A DNA stretch of 13,518 nucleotides from Oscillospiraceae bacterium (GCA_029013165.1 JAQXMV010000217.1:1-13518); one strand, 5' to 3'; shown: positions 1 through 6,007, counted from the stretch's first letter. Numbers and translations: made by a program. Notes: generated by a model not told the origin, from the sequence alone.

Positions 1-329
1 GCATGTTGTTGAATGTTATTCATCCTTTGAACCCACTCCCACTGATTGTCTTCTTTCAATTTTTCAGTAACGCCTTCGGCTTCTTTCATCTGCTCAATAA
101 GAGCATCAAACATATCTCGTGCCTGATTTTCAATATCTGCACAATGCTGATATAGCTTACCTTGACTAAGCAATGTGTTAAAAAGCACCTTTTTATTCTT
201 TTCAAGATAAGACTTATACATCATTCCCCATTTGCCAAGTGTTACGGCTGTTTCTTCCGGTGGTAAAACTAAGTTCGGGATAAGATAATCACCAACATGG
301 CGGTAACTGATAGAATTTTCGTTTGACAT
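1..329 (-). CDS. tnpV: TnpV family mobile-element protein (3' end cut by window)
   Basis: The minus strand reads from an ATG at 329-327 through 109 codons without a stop to the window edge. The ribosome binding site AAGGAGG ends about 8 nt before the ATG. The visible protein has the TnpV pattern: an N-terminal GDYLIPNLVLPPEE block, then LGKWGMMYKSYL, LLSQGKLYQH, an acidic/helical IENQARDMFDALIEQMKEAEGVTEKLK block, and the W-x-x-RMNNI motif near the end. TnpV proteins are about 120 aa, so only some 10 residues are probably missing. They occur in Tn4451-like and related Firmicutes integrative elements; their biochemical role is not established. It is the second gene of a two-gene unit, 13 nt after the small upstream ORF. 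The AT-rich composition differs from the chromosome-like genes to the right. Confidence 0.85.
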   Translation of the reverse strand, partial: MSNENSISYRHVGDYLIPNLVLPPEETAVTLGKWGMMYKSYLEKNKKVLFNTLLSQGKLYQHCADIENQARDMFDALIEQMKEAEGVTEKLKEDNQWEWVQRMNNIQQH

Positions 330-342
330 AATAACATCCTCC

Positions 343-498
343 TTATTTTTCACTCTTATCAATGATTTTCAGCAACAGCTCATCAACATCTTCTGTGGGT
401 AAATCCTCCGCTAAGAGCATATTGCGAAACTCATTCATACCGTTGACAAGTAAATTGCACTCGAAAACTGTAAACTTAATTTTTATCTTTCTGTTCAT
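343..498 (-). CDS. Small mobile-element accessory protein (51 aa), unknown function
   Basis: A 51-codon ORF begins with ATG at 498-496 and ends with TAA at 345-343. A strong site, GCAGGAGG, lies 6-7 nt upstream of the ATG. The protein starts MNRKIKIKFTVFECNLLV and has a C-terminal half rich in Asp/Glu/Leu (PTEDVDELLLKIIDKSEK). It has no signal peptide or membrane segment. It looks like the small proteins that often sit directly before tnpV in clostridial integrative elements, but I cannot assign it to a named family. It is not TnpW, whose sequence pattern differs. The 13-nt gap to tnpV carries the tnpV ribosome binding site, so the two genes are almost certainly cotranscribed and translated in sequence. 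Confidence 0.7.
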   Translation of the reverse strand: MNRKIKIKFTVFECNLLVNGMNEFRNMLLAEDLPTEDVDELLLKIIDKSEK

Positions 499-503
499 AA
501 CAA

Positions 504-550
504 AACCTCCTGCTTTTTGGTAGCTTTATTCTACCGCATAGCAGGAGGTT
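504..550 (-). repeat. Inverted repeat able to sequester the ribosome binding site
   Basis: Positions 504-514 (AACCTCCTGCT) are an exact reverse complement of 540-550 (AGCAGGAGGTT). Inside lies a second stem, GGTAG (519-523) with CTACC (531-535), so RNA from either strand can form a two-part hairpin. In the minus-strand mRNA, the AGGAGG that serves the 51-aa ORF is part of the 3' arm and is fully paired with CCTCCT of the 5' arm. Only transcripts starting upstream of 550 would contain both arms. Confidence 0.75.
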
Positions 551-557
551 AGTCGAA
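528..557 (-). promoter_or_regulatory. Candidate promoter of the small ORF-tnpV unit
   Basis: On the minus strand TTCGAC (557-552) and TAGAAT (533-528) are separated by 18 nt. Transcription would start near 521, inside the loop of the inverted repeat at 504-550. The -35 box is only moderate, so the assignment is tentative. No better pair was seen further upstream; TTTACA at 596-591 lacks a good -10 partner. Confidence 0.4.
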
Positions 558-692
558 TGTGTGAAATAATCCTTTTATGATTTTGTCGTATGTAAATCTC
601 GGTTCATGCTTGAAACCCGATATGAAATAGAAGTGTATGCTTCTGCCGTAAAAAATGTATTTTTGCAAATCCGTTGTTATTATTCATACCAG

Positions 693-723
693 AAAGATCT
701 TGTCATCAGACAAGATCTTTTTT
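693..723 (+). terminator. Strong rho-independent terminator, no gene upstream
   Basis: A perfect 12-bp stem, AAAGATCTTGTC (693-704) with GACAAGATCTTT (709-720), closes an ATCA loop and is followed by a T run (718-723, then TTTTTC after one A). The T-run orientation favours plus-strand transcripts. No plus-strand gene precedes it in the window. Confidence 0.85.
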
Positions 724-774
724 ATTTTTCTCCACGAGTGACCGTTGCGTGGTGCACCCTCCCAAAATCACCTA

Positions 775-802
775 TTGATTCTTTCAAATAATATGATATA
801 CT
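775..802 (+). promoter_or_regulatory. Sigma-A type promoter of the GNAT gene
   Basis: TTGATT (775-780) and TATACT (797-802) are 16 nt apart. The predicted transcription start near 809 leaves a short leader before the ATG at 826. Confidence 0.65.
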
Positions 803-825
803 AAAAATAAAAGGGCGGTGAACAC

Positions 826-1260
826 ATGATTGAAAAAGCAACTCTCCGTGACATGGAATCCGTTGCGCGGCTCGCAGCGAAAATGTGGGACGGCAGCTCC
901 GTTGATGAACTGATGACAGAATTTCAGGATATGCTCCATAGCGATGACAGTGCCGTGTTTGTTTATCAGGTTGGCTCTTCCGTCGTCGGCTTTGCTCAGT
1001 GCGGCTTGCGCTGTGATTATGTGGAGGGTACGGGGAGCAGTCCCGTCGGTTATCTGGAGGGAATCTTTGTCAAAGAGAGTTTCAGAGGAAAGGGCTATGC
1101 CAAAGCATTGCTGCGGCAATGTGAGCTGTGGGCTAAGGCACGGGGCTGTTCGGAATTTGCCAGCGACTGCGAACTCGGTAACGACGACAGCTTCCGGTTT
1201 CATTTGAAATGCGGATTTGCTGAAGCCGGCAGGATTATCTGTTTTACCAAGAAACTGTAA
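826..1260 (+). CDS. AAC(6')-like GNAT acetyltransferase (putative aminoglycoside 6'-N-acetyltransferase)
   Basis: This is a 144-aa single-domain GNAT protein that would use acetyl-CoA in the cytoplasm. Residues 80-95 contain the acetyl-CoA pyrophosphate-binding loop as R87-G-K-G90-Y-A92. The segment 62-79 (RCDYVEGT, then SSPVGYLEG) and the C-terminal run ASDCELGNDDS...H-x-x-CGFAEAGRIICF closely resemble the AAC(6')-Iz type of aminoglycoside 6'-N-acetyltransferases, which share the R-x-DYV-x-GT-x-SSPVG-(F/Y)-LEG block. Length fits that group. The start at 826 follows a weak GGGCGGTG site. The gene has its own promoter and no operon partner; no clear terminator follows. It sits directly beside the mobile-element end but is less AT-rich than it. 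Many environmental GNATs carry these motifs without conferring resistance, so substrate and phenotype are inferences. Confidence 0.8.
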   Translation: MIEKATLRDMESVARLAAKMWDGSSVDELMTEFQDMLHSDDSAVFVYQVGSSVVGFAQCGLRCDYVEGTGSSPVGYLEGIFVKESFRGKGYAKALLRQCELWAKARGCSEFASDCELGNDDSFRFHLKCGFAEAGRIICFTKKL

Positions 1261-1333
1261 CCGCCCGAGATGGATTTCTTATGAACCTCGGATGATTGGT
1301 TTGCTGTTTTTGACCGTCTGTAGCCGAGGAATC

Positions 1334-1362
1334 TTGTCTCTTTCCTTTTTATATGTTAAAAT
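1334..1362 (+). promoter_or_regulatory. Promoter of the sugar O-acetyltransferase gene
   Basis: TTGTCT (1334-1339) and TAAAAT (1357-1362) are separated by the ideal 17 nt. The start near 1369 leaves no room for a ribosome binding site before the TTG at 1378, which supports an internal ATG as the true start. Confidence 0.65.
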
Positions 1363-1398
1363 AAGTCAAGTACAAGCTTGAATCAGAAAGAAGGTTGC

Positions 1399-2019
1399 AT
1401 GGCTATGAAAAATAAACCCGAGGTACCGATAAACTGTTTCTTTCAAGGCTGTTATAATCCGGAATATGAGGCAGAAATTAAAAAGGCAAAAGATCAGTGC
1501 TATCGGTATAATCAGTTAAGCCCCAATGACTATGAAGCGCAGCAAAAGATTCTGAAAAAATTGCTGGGGAGTATGGGAGAAAAAACAATCATTACACCGT
1601 CGTTCTGGTGTGATTACGGATATAACATAACCGTCGGAGATTATTTTTATTCCAATCATAACCTGATCATTAACGATGGAGCCAAAGTGACCTTTGGCGA
1701 TCATGTCTTTATTGCACCGAATTGTTGCTTCACCACGGCCGAACATGCCATAGATCCGGAGATGCGCCAATCGGGAATCGAAATTGCAAAACCGATCACC
1801 ATTGGCAATAATGTTTGGATCGGAGCCGGTTCCACCGTCCTTGCGGGCGTGGAGATAGGAGACAATTCTGTTATCGGCGCCGGAAGTGTTGTTACCAGGT
1901 CAATACCGAGTAATGTGGTTGCCGTCGGTGTACCGTGCAGAGTGGTTCGGGAAATATCAGAAGAAGATAAAACACGGTATCCCATACATGAGACGGTCGA
2001 TAAACGGTTTCAAAGGTAA
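1399..2019 (+). CDS. Sugar O-acetyltransferase, maltose/galactoside acetyltransferase (LacA/Maa/NodL) family
   Basis: The cytosolic enzyme is expected to transfer acetyl from acetyl-CoA to a sugar hydroxyl. The 206-aa protein has the family layout: a helical N-terminal part (EYEAEIKKAKDQCYRYNQL), a central P-x-x-x-DYGYNI-x-VGD segment, and a C-terminal left-handed beta-helix of hexapeptide repeats (ITIGNNVWIGAGSTVLAGVE and following). His116 in FTTAEHAID is at the position of the catalytic histidine. The C-terminal AVGVPCRVVREI closes the fold as in other members. I chose ATG 1399 because AGAAGG (1389-1394) precedes it; ATG 1405 is equally plausible, while TTG 1378 has no site. The N-terminal ~20 residues (INCFFQGCYN) replace the usual K-M-L-x-G-x-x-Y opening. 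It is monocistronic with its own promoter and terminator. The acceptor sugar is unknown. Confidence 0.85.
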   Translation: MAMKNKPEVPINCFFQGCYNPEYEAEIKKAKDQCYRYNQLSPNDYEAQQKILKKLLGSMGEKTIITPSFWCDYGYNITVGDYFYSNHNLIINDGAKVTFGDHVFIAPNCCFTTAEHAIDPEMRQSGIEIAKPITIGNNVWIGAGSTVLAGVEIGDNSVIGAGSVVTRSIPSNVVAVGVPCRVVREISEEDKTRYPIHETVDKRFQR

Positions 2020-2071
2020 TGCGGATAAACGATTCACTTTCAGACGAGGATTTGTTTTCGCAGAAAAAATC

Positions 2072-2112
2072 AAAGGGCACAGCAGAGAGGCATTCCTGCT
2101 GTGCCCTTTTTC
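2072..2112 (+). terminator. Rho-independent terminator after the O-acetyltransferase
   Basis: A perfect 14-bp stem, AAAGGGCACAGCAG (2072-2085) with CTGCTGTGCCCTTT (2096-2109), encloses a 10-nt loop and ends in a run of five T (2107-2111). It lies 52 nt after the stop codon. Confidence 0.9.
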
Positions 2113-2136
2113 TCTCCTTTTCACTTCTCACCAAAA

Positions 2137-2181
2137 TACGAAAGAAGCCCGACGCCCTGACCGACGCCTGACTTCTTCGTA
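2137..2181. repeat. Imperfect inverted repeat with internal tandem repeat
   Basis: TACGAAAGAAG (2137-2147) pairs with CTTCTTCGTA (2172-2181) with one bulged A. The interior consists of two abutting near-identical units, CGACGCCCTGAC (2150-2161) and CGACGCCTGAC (2162-2172). There is no T run, so it is not a standard terminator. It may be a copy of a dispersed intergenic repeat. Confidence 0.5.
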
Positions 2182-2290
2182 CATATTTGAAAGGAGAGGG
2201 GAGTGCAATGGGAAGGAGGGATGATGAATGAAAAATCGGAAAAAAACACACATCAATTCCCATCGCACAATCACAGTATAAGGGGATAAC

Positions 2291-2331
2291 TTAAAATCTA
2301 ACTAAAACACTTATTAAGATTAAATTAAGAC
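2291..2331 (+). promoter_or_regulatory. Candidate OmpR/PhoB-type operator array (phased 7-mers)
   Basis: Four related 7-mers occur in phase: TTAAAAT (2291), CTAAAAC (2302), TTAAGAT (2314) and TTAAGAC (2325), with starts 11, 12 and 11 bases apart. PhoB/PhoP-type regulators bind tandem 7-mers separated by 4 bases, so the geometry fits the regulator encoded downstream. The AT-rich composition could produce this by chance, and the sites lie ~220 bases upstream of the recognised -35 box. Confidence 0.35.
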
Positions 2332-2349
2332 AAAGTGTAGTTTATTTCA

Positions 2350-2420
2350 CATAAGGTCTCGTCCGAAGCGGATAGACGCAAAGAATTCCGTCTATAGGTT
2401 TGCCGCGGTCATGGGCAGGC
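2350..2420 (+). ncRNA. Candidate structured leader or small RNA, class unknown
   Basis: Three stems are possible: GTCT/TCCG (2356-2365) with CGGA/AGAC (2369-2377); ATAGACG (2372-2378) with CGTCTAT (2389-2395); and GTTTGCC (2398-2404) with GGCAGGC (2414-2420). The first two share 2372-2377, so they are mutually exclusive. The string GACGCAAAG (2375-2383) also occurs in GEMM-I (c-di-GMP-I) riboswitches, but the GGCAAACC block and other conserved elements of that class are not seen. Confidence 0.2.
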
Positions 2421-2550
2421 GAAAAAAATAAATCTGCAAAGAAAAATTTCCCTCAACTAAACTGAATTTAAAGTTTCCGTACTATGATTTGTATTGTGAA
2501 AACTTCGTGAAATCCTATATGGTGTGATGGCAGGAATCCCTCGGCTTGTC

Positions 2551-2579
2551 TTGTTTTTACGCCGCGGTTGCTATATAAT
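2551..2579 (+). promoter_or_regulatory. Promoter of the two-component/VTC operon
   Basis: TTGTTT (2551-2556) and a perfect TATAAT (2574-2579) are 17 nt apart. The leader from about 2586 to 2612 contains part of a small GTACG/CGTAC inverted repeat (2581-2585, 2596-2600) next to the GGGAGG ribosome binding site. Confidence 0.75.
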
Positions 2580-2612
2580 AGTACGGTAATTTTTTCGTAC
2601 GGGAGGTTTATT

Positions 2613-3290
2613 ATGAGACTTTTACTGGCAGAAGATGAAAAAGACCTTTCCAAGGCCCTTTGCACGATTCTCAAACACAATAATTATTCCGTCGACGCAG
2701 TTTATAACGGTCAGGACGCCCTTGACTACGGACTGTGCGAAAACTATGACGGGATTATCCTGGATATTATGATGCCCAAGAAAAACGGCATTGAGGTGCT
2801 TCGCGAGCTTCGTCAGAACGGCGTTTCCACGCCGGTGCTGATTCTCACGGCCAAGGCCGAGGTGGACGATAAGATTTTCGGCCTGGACGCCGGCGCCGAC
2901 GACTATCTCACCAAGCCCTTTTCCATGGGTGAGTTGCTGGCAAGAATCCGGGCGATCACCAGAAGAAAATCCGAATTTTCTCCGAATCTGCTCACGGCAG
3001 GCAACCTGACTCTCAACCGGGAAACCTATGAGCTCAGTGTCGGAGACAATGCCATTCGTCTGGGCAATAAGGAATATCAGATGATTGAATTTCTCATGTC
3101 CAGTCCCGGCAGACTGATCTCAACGGAACAGTTTATGGAACGCATCTGGGGCTATGAGACCGAGGCGGAAATCAATGTGGTTTGGGTATATATTTCCTAT
3201 CTGCGCAAGAAGCTGGCCACTCTCGGTTCCGACCGGGAGATCAAGGCCGTCAGAGGTGTGGGCTATACCCTGGAGGAAAAGCAATGCTGA
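2613..3290 (+). CDS. OmpR/PhoB-family response regulator
   Basis: This 225-aa cytoplasmic transcription factor is activated by phosphotransfer from the kinase encoded next. The receiver domain (about 1-115) has the acidic pair E7/D8, phospho-acceptor D51 in IILDIMMP, T79 in LILTA, and K101 in DDYLTKPF. The C-terminal winged-helix domain (about 128-222) shows the family run LGNKEYQMIEFLM, L-x-STEQFMERIWG, and INVVWVYISYLRKKL ending in IKAVRGVGYTLEE. The ATG at 2613 was chosen over the in-frame TTG at 2568 because GGGAGG (2601-2606) sits 6 nt before it and the N-terminus then begins at the first receiver strand; the -10 box also overlaps the TTG start region. The gene overlaps the kinase gene by 7 nt. 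Autoregulation through the upstream repeat array is possible but unproven. Confidence 0.93.
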   Translation: MRLLLAEDEKDLSKALCTILKHNNYSVDAVYNGQDALDYGLCENYDGIILDIMMPKKNGIEVLRELRQNGVSTPVLILTAKAEVDDKIFGLDAGADDYLTKPFSMGELLARIRAITRRKSEFSPNLLTAGNLTLNRETYELSVGDNAIRLGNKEYQMIEFLMSSPGRLISTEQFMERIWGYETEAEINVVWVYISYLRKKLATLGSDREIKAVRGVGYTLEEKQC

Positions 3291-4519
3291 AAAAACTGCA
3301 GCGAAGGTTCATTGCCATCGCCATGGTCGCTTTGGCTTCGCTTATGCTCTTCCAGAATATGGCTGTCAACGCCATTACCATTTATCAGCGCGATCTGGAC
3401 GCAAGAAGCATACTCAAAGTCATTGCCAAAAACGGCGGCGTTCTGCCCAACCAGTATATAGATGAATACGATTATCTCACGGGATTTTTCAGTCCCTTTT
3501 CCGATTATCATATTGAAACGCCCTATTCTACCCGGTATTTTGTGGTGGAGCTTCATGATAATATCGTGACGAGAATTTCCACGGAGCACATTGCTGCCGT
3601 TGATAATCAGACGGCCCTGCAGTATGCCAACGAGGCCTATAAAGGGGAGCCGGGCTTCGGTTTCCTGGGTGTCTATCGGTATCTTTACACCAAAAACGGC
3701 AGTCGATCCATGATCGTCTTTCTTGATATGCAAAAAGAGATGAAACAAAGCACCGTGCTGCTGAATATCTCTTTCATGGTCAGTTTCATCGCGCTGGGCT
3801 TCCTTTTGCTTTTTGTCTATCTTCTTTCCAAAAGAGCCATGCGGCCCGTCGTCATGGCCATGGATAAGCAAAAGCAGTTCATCACCGACGCCGGCCATGA
3901 GCTGAAAACGCCCATTGCCATCATCAAGGCCGACGCGGAGGTGCTGGAGCTTTGTCAGGGAGAAAACGAATGGACTTCCAGCATCAAGAATCAGACCGAC
4001 AGAATGACCCATCTCGTCAAAAGTCTGGTGGATCTTTCCAAACTCAACGAAATGAACAAGGAAACCAAAAGCTGGTTTAATCTCAGTAACGCCGTTCTCG
4101 AAACGGCCGAGGGCTTTGAAACCAGCGCCAAGGCCGCAGGCAAGCATTTCAGCTATTCTGCCTCCGGCGAGATCCGATATCTCGGCAACGAGCAGGAGAT
4201 CCGTCAGCTCATTTCCATCCTCTGCGATAATGCCATCAAATATACCGACGAGGGCGGCTATATTAAGCTCATCGTCTATAAGGCCGGAAAAAACATACAG
4301 ATCGAGAGTTATAACACCTGTGAATATGTGGATCCTAACACGACGGAGAAGCTATTCGACCGTTTTTACCGCGGCGACAGCTCCCGTGCCAGGGAGGAAA
4401 AAACCGGCGGTTACGGCATCGGTCTTTCCATTGCCAAGGCCATCGTGGACAGACACCACGGCAAAATCCGTGTGGTCACCGGAGGCACGACCTCCATTAC
4501 CTTTAAGATTACCCTTTAA
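3284..4519 (+). CDS. Membrane sensor histidine kinase
   Basis: This 411-aa HisKA/HATPase_c kinase presumably phosphorylates the regulator encoded before it. It has a transmembrane helix at about 9-30, an extracytoplasmic sensor segment (about 31-157), a second helix at about 158-181, then the dimerisation domain with phospho-acceptor H205 in ITDAGHELKTP. The ATPase domain shows N316 in LCDNAIKYTDEGG, an F box in EKLFDRFYRGD, and the glycine box GGYGIGLSIAKAI (about 375-387). The usual DxGxG box is replaced by an ESYNTCEYVDP segment, as in a BaeS-like clostridial subgroup, so activity is not ruled out. ATG 3284 overlaps the regulator's last codons, and GGAGG (3272-3276) lies 7 nt upstream. No HAMP domain of normal length is evident. 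The signal is unknown; the sensor domain has no recognisable PAS or CACHE motif by eye. Confidence 0.92.
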   Translation: MLKKLQRRFIAIAMVALASLMLFQNMAVNAITIYQRDLDARSILKVIAKNGGVLPNQYIDEYDYLTGFFSPFSDYHIETPYSTRYFVVELHDNIVTRISTEHIAAVDNQTALQYANEAYKGEPGFGFLGVYRYLYTKNGSRSMIVFLDMQKEMKQSTVLLNISFMVSFIALGFLLLFVYLLSKRAMRPVVMAMDKQKQFITDAGHELKTPIAIIKADAEVLELCQGENEWTSSIKNQTDRMTHLVKSLVDLSKLNEMNKETKSWFNLSNAVLETAEGFETSAKAAGKHFSYSASGEIRYLGNEQEIRQLISILCDNAIKYTDEGGYIKLIVYKAGKNIQIESYNTCEYVDPNTTEKLFDRFYRGDSSRAREEKTGGYGIGLSIAKAIVDRHHGKIRVVTGGTTSITFKITL

Positions 4520-4543
4520 TTCTATTTTCACGGAGAGATTTTC

Positions 4544-5266
4544 ATGGGAAATTTCACGAATATTTTTCAGCGTATGGAGGTGAAATATCTCATCACACGC
4601 AGTCAGCAAAGAACTTTGCTGGAAAAGATCGGCGAGCACATGGAGCCGGATCGCTTCGGGAAAAGCGTGATCAATAACATTTATTTTGATACGCCCGATT
4701 ACCGCCTGATCAGAGCATCCATCGAAAAGCCGATCTATAAGGAAAAACTGCGCCTGAGATGCTACGGCCATGTCACCGATGAGATCACCGCCTTCGTGGA
4801 ACTGAAAAAGAAATTTTCCGGTACGGTTTATAAAAGAAGAATCAGTATGCAATATTCCGAGGCGACGGACTATCTCTGCCGTGGCAAGCCTGCTGTGCAG
4901 GAAAGTCAGATCAGCCGTGAGATCGACTATGTCGTTTCCTTTTACGGCGGCCTCATGCCTGTCGTGGATCTTTTCTATGACCGGTCGGCCTATGTGGCCA
5001 AAGACGGAAGCGATCTGCGCATCACCTTTGACCGGGATGTCCGCTTCCGTACCGAGGAGCTTGACCTGCGCCGCGGCAGCGACGGCATCATTCTGACAGG
5101 CGGCGATGTCACCCTCATGGAAATCAAAAGTGTCAATCCCATGCCCTTGTGGCTGGTTGCGGCTCTTGATGAGCTGAAAATACTTCCCTCTTCTTTTTCA
5201 AAATACGGCAACGCATATCTTGACATCATGAAAGGCCGTTTGAAATATATTTCCATGGAGGCGTAA
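4544..5266 (+). CDS. VTC-domain protein (polyphosphate-polymerase-like)
   Basis: This 240-aa protein is a stand-alone VTC domain, the tunnel fold that in yeast Vtc4 makes polyphosphate from ATP. Residues matching the catalytic tunnel are in order: K14 in EVKYLIT, the NNIYFDTPDY block (44-53), R70 and R72 in KEKLRLRCYG, E86/K88 in FVELKKK, R147 in YDRSAYV, R164 in ITFDRDVRF, E193/K195 in LMEIKS, and K220 in SSFSKYG. It has no SPX domain, signal peptide or membrane helix. The ATG follows GGAGAG by 7 nt and lies 24 nt after the kinase stop. In Firmicutes such proteins are regularly encoded with DUF4956 proteins, CotH kinases and beta-helix proteins, as here. Polymerase activity is inferred from the preserved residues; bacterial stand-alone members are little characterised. 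Confidence 0.88.
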   Translation: MGNFTNIFQRMEVKYLITRSQQRTLLEKIGEHMEPDRFGKSVINNIYFDTPDYRLIRASIEKPIYKEKLRLRCYGHVTDEITAFVELKKKFSGTVYKRRISMQYSEATDYLCRGKPAVQESQISREIDYVVSFYGGLMPVVDLFYDRSAYVAKDGSDLRITFDRDVRFRTEELDLRRGSDGIILTGGDVTLMEIKSVNPMPLWLVAALDELKILPSSFSKYGNAYLDIMKGRLKYISMEA

Positions 5267-5271
5267 TCAAT

Positions 5272-5955
5272 ATGCTCAGTCAAATCTTTGAAAGTGTGAT
5301 CCCCTCTTCTCTCACGCCCGGCTCCTTTGCTGTGTGTACCCTCGTTTCCCTTTTGCTCGGCGCGGTGATCGCGCTGTGCTACATGAAAACCGGCACACGC
5401 TACACCGGTAGCTTTGTCACCACACTGGCCATGCTCACCACCGTCGTGCAGATCGTGATCATGATGGTCAACGGCAATCTCGGGGCCGGTGTCGCTGTGG
5501 CAGGGGCTTTCAGCCTTGTCCGGTTCCGGAGTATTCCCGGCACCGCAAGGGAGATCGGCTTTATCTTTGTCGCTCTGGCCTGCGGCCTTGCCACGGGTAT
5601 GGGATATGTGGCCTTTGCCGTTGTCTTTGCGCTGATCATGTGCATCATCAGCGTGATTTATAAAGTTGTCGGATTCGGCGAAAGAAATGCCGCCGGAAAA
5701 AAGACCCTGACAGTGGTTGTGCCGGAAAATCTGGACTATACCGATATTTTCAATGATATCTTTGAGACTTATCTCAGCTTTTCCGATCTCATCAGCGTCA
5801 AGACCACCAATATGGGCTCGCTCTTTAAGCTGAAATATGAGATCAGACTCAAGGATCCTAAGACGGAGAAACAGTTTATTGATGCGCTTCGCTGCCGCAA
5901 CGGCAATCTTGAGATCATTTGCGCCAGGGATATTTGCAGTCAGGAAATCCTTTGA
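5272..5955 (+). CDS. DUF4956 membrane protein
   Basis: This 227-aa protein has about four membrane helices (roughly 18-38, 46-66, 95-111 and 112-132) and a soluble C-terminal domain of about 80 residues. Between helices lies the hallmark DUF4956 block GAFSLVRFRSIPGTAREIGF (about 78-97), whose Arg pattern at the membrane face is strongly conserved. The C-terminal part (TLTVVVPENLDYTDIF and following) has the alternating pattern of a small alpha/beta domain. The gene starts 5 nt after the VTC stop; its GGAGG (5257-5261) lies inside the VTC reading frame, so the two are probably translationally linked. No function is established for the family. The context suggests it anchors or couples the soluble VTC enzyme to the membrane, perhaps as an exporter or polymer channel; that is inference. 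Confidence 0.88.
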   Translation: MLSQIFESVIPSSLTPGSFAVCTLVSLLLGAVIALCYMKTGTRYTGSFVTTLAMLTTVVQIVIMMVNGNLGAGVAVAGAFSLVRFRSIPGTAREIGFIFVALACGLATGMGYVAFAVVFALIMCIISVIYKVVGFGERNAAGKKTLTVVVPENLDYTDIFNDIFETYLSFSDLISVKTTNMGSLFKLKYEIRLKDPKTEKQFIDALRCRNGNLEIICARDICSQEIL

Positions 5956-6007
5956 CGCTTCCGTATAGAATGAATTGACAGGGAATTTACAGTAGGTGAA
6001 GATCAGT

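Larger units (their letters stand above)
499..825. other. Noncoding junction between mobile element and chromosomal genes
   Basis: This 327-base AT-rich stretch holds the leader and promoter of the minus-strand element genes (499-560), an orphan plus-strand terminator (693-723) and the promoter of the GNAT gene (775-802). Between about 560 and 690 I see no convincing gene. A 61-codon frame (606-791) runs through the terminator hairpin and has no ribosome binding site. An integration end (att site) may lie here, but with only one end visible no boundary can be fixed. Confidence 0.6.
2020..2612 (+). other. Long regulatory intergenic region before the two-component operon
   Basis: These 593 bases carry no convincing protein gene in a window where other same-strand gaps are mostly under 120 bases. 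In order they contain the O-acetyltransferase terminator, the inverted repeat at 2137-2181, a purine-rich stretch with a strong AAGGAGGG motif (2213-2220), a phased AT-rich repeat array (2291-2331), a segment with competing hairpins (2356-2420), an unstructured A/T-rich stretch (2421-2540), and the promoter of the response regulator gene (2551-2579). Confidence 0.7.

Noticed and set aside
600..625. tRNA-like T-arm around GGTTCATGCTTGAAACC
   Set aside because: No acceptor or anticodon stem can be built around it, and the pairing is imperfect.
606..791. 61-codon plus-strand frame
   Set aside because: It reads through a perfect terminator hairpin, has no ribosome binding site and resembles no family.
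2356..2420. Call as a c-di-GMP-I (GEMM) riboswitch
   Set aside because: Only GACGCAAAG matches; the GGCAAACC block, the GAAA tetraloop and the closing GGTTGCC are not in the right order.
4320..4360. Kinase inactivated by loss of the DxGxG box
   Set aside because: Related clostridial kinases carry the same NTC/NTG-type replacement, and the N box, F box and glycine box are intact.
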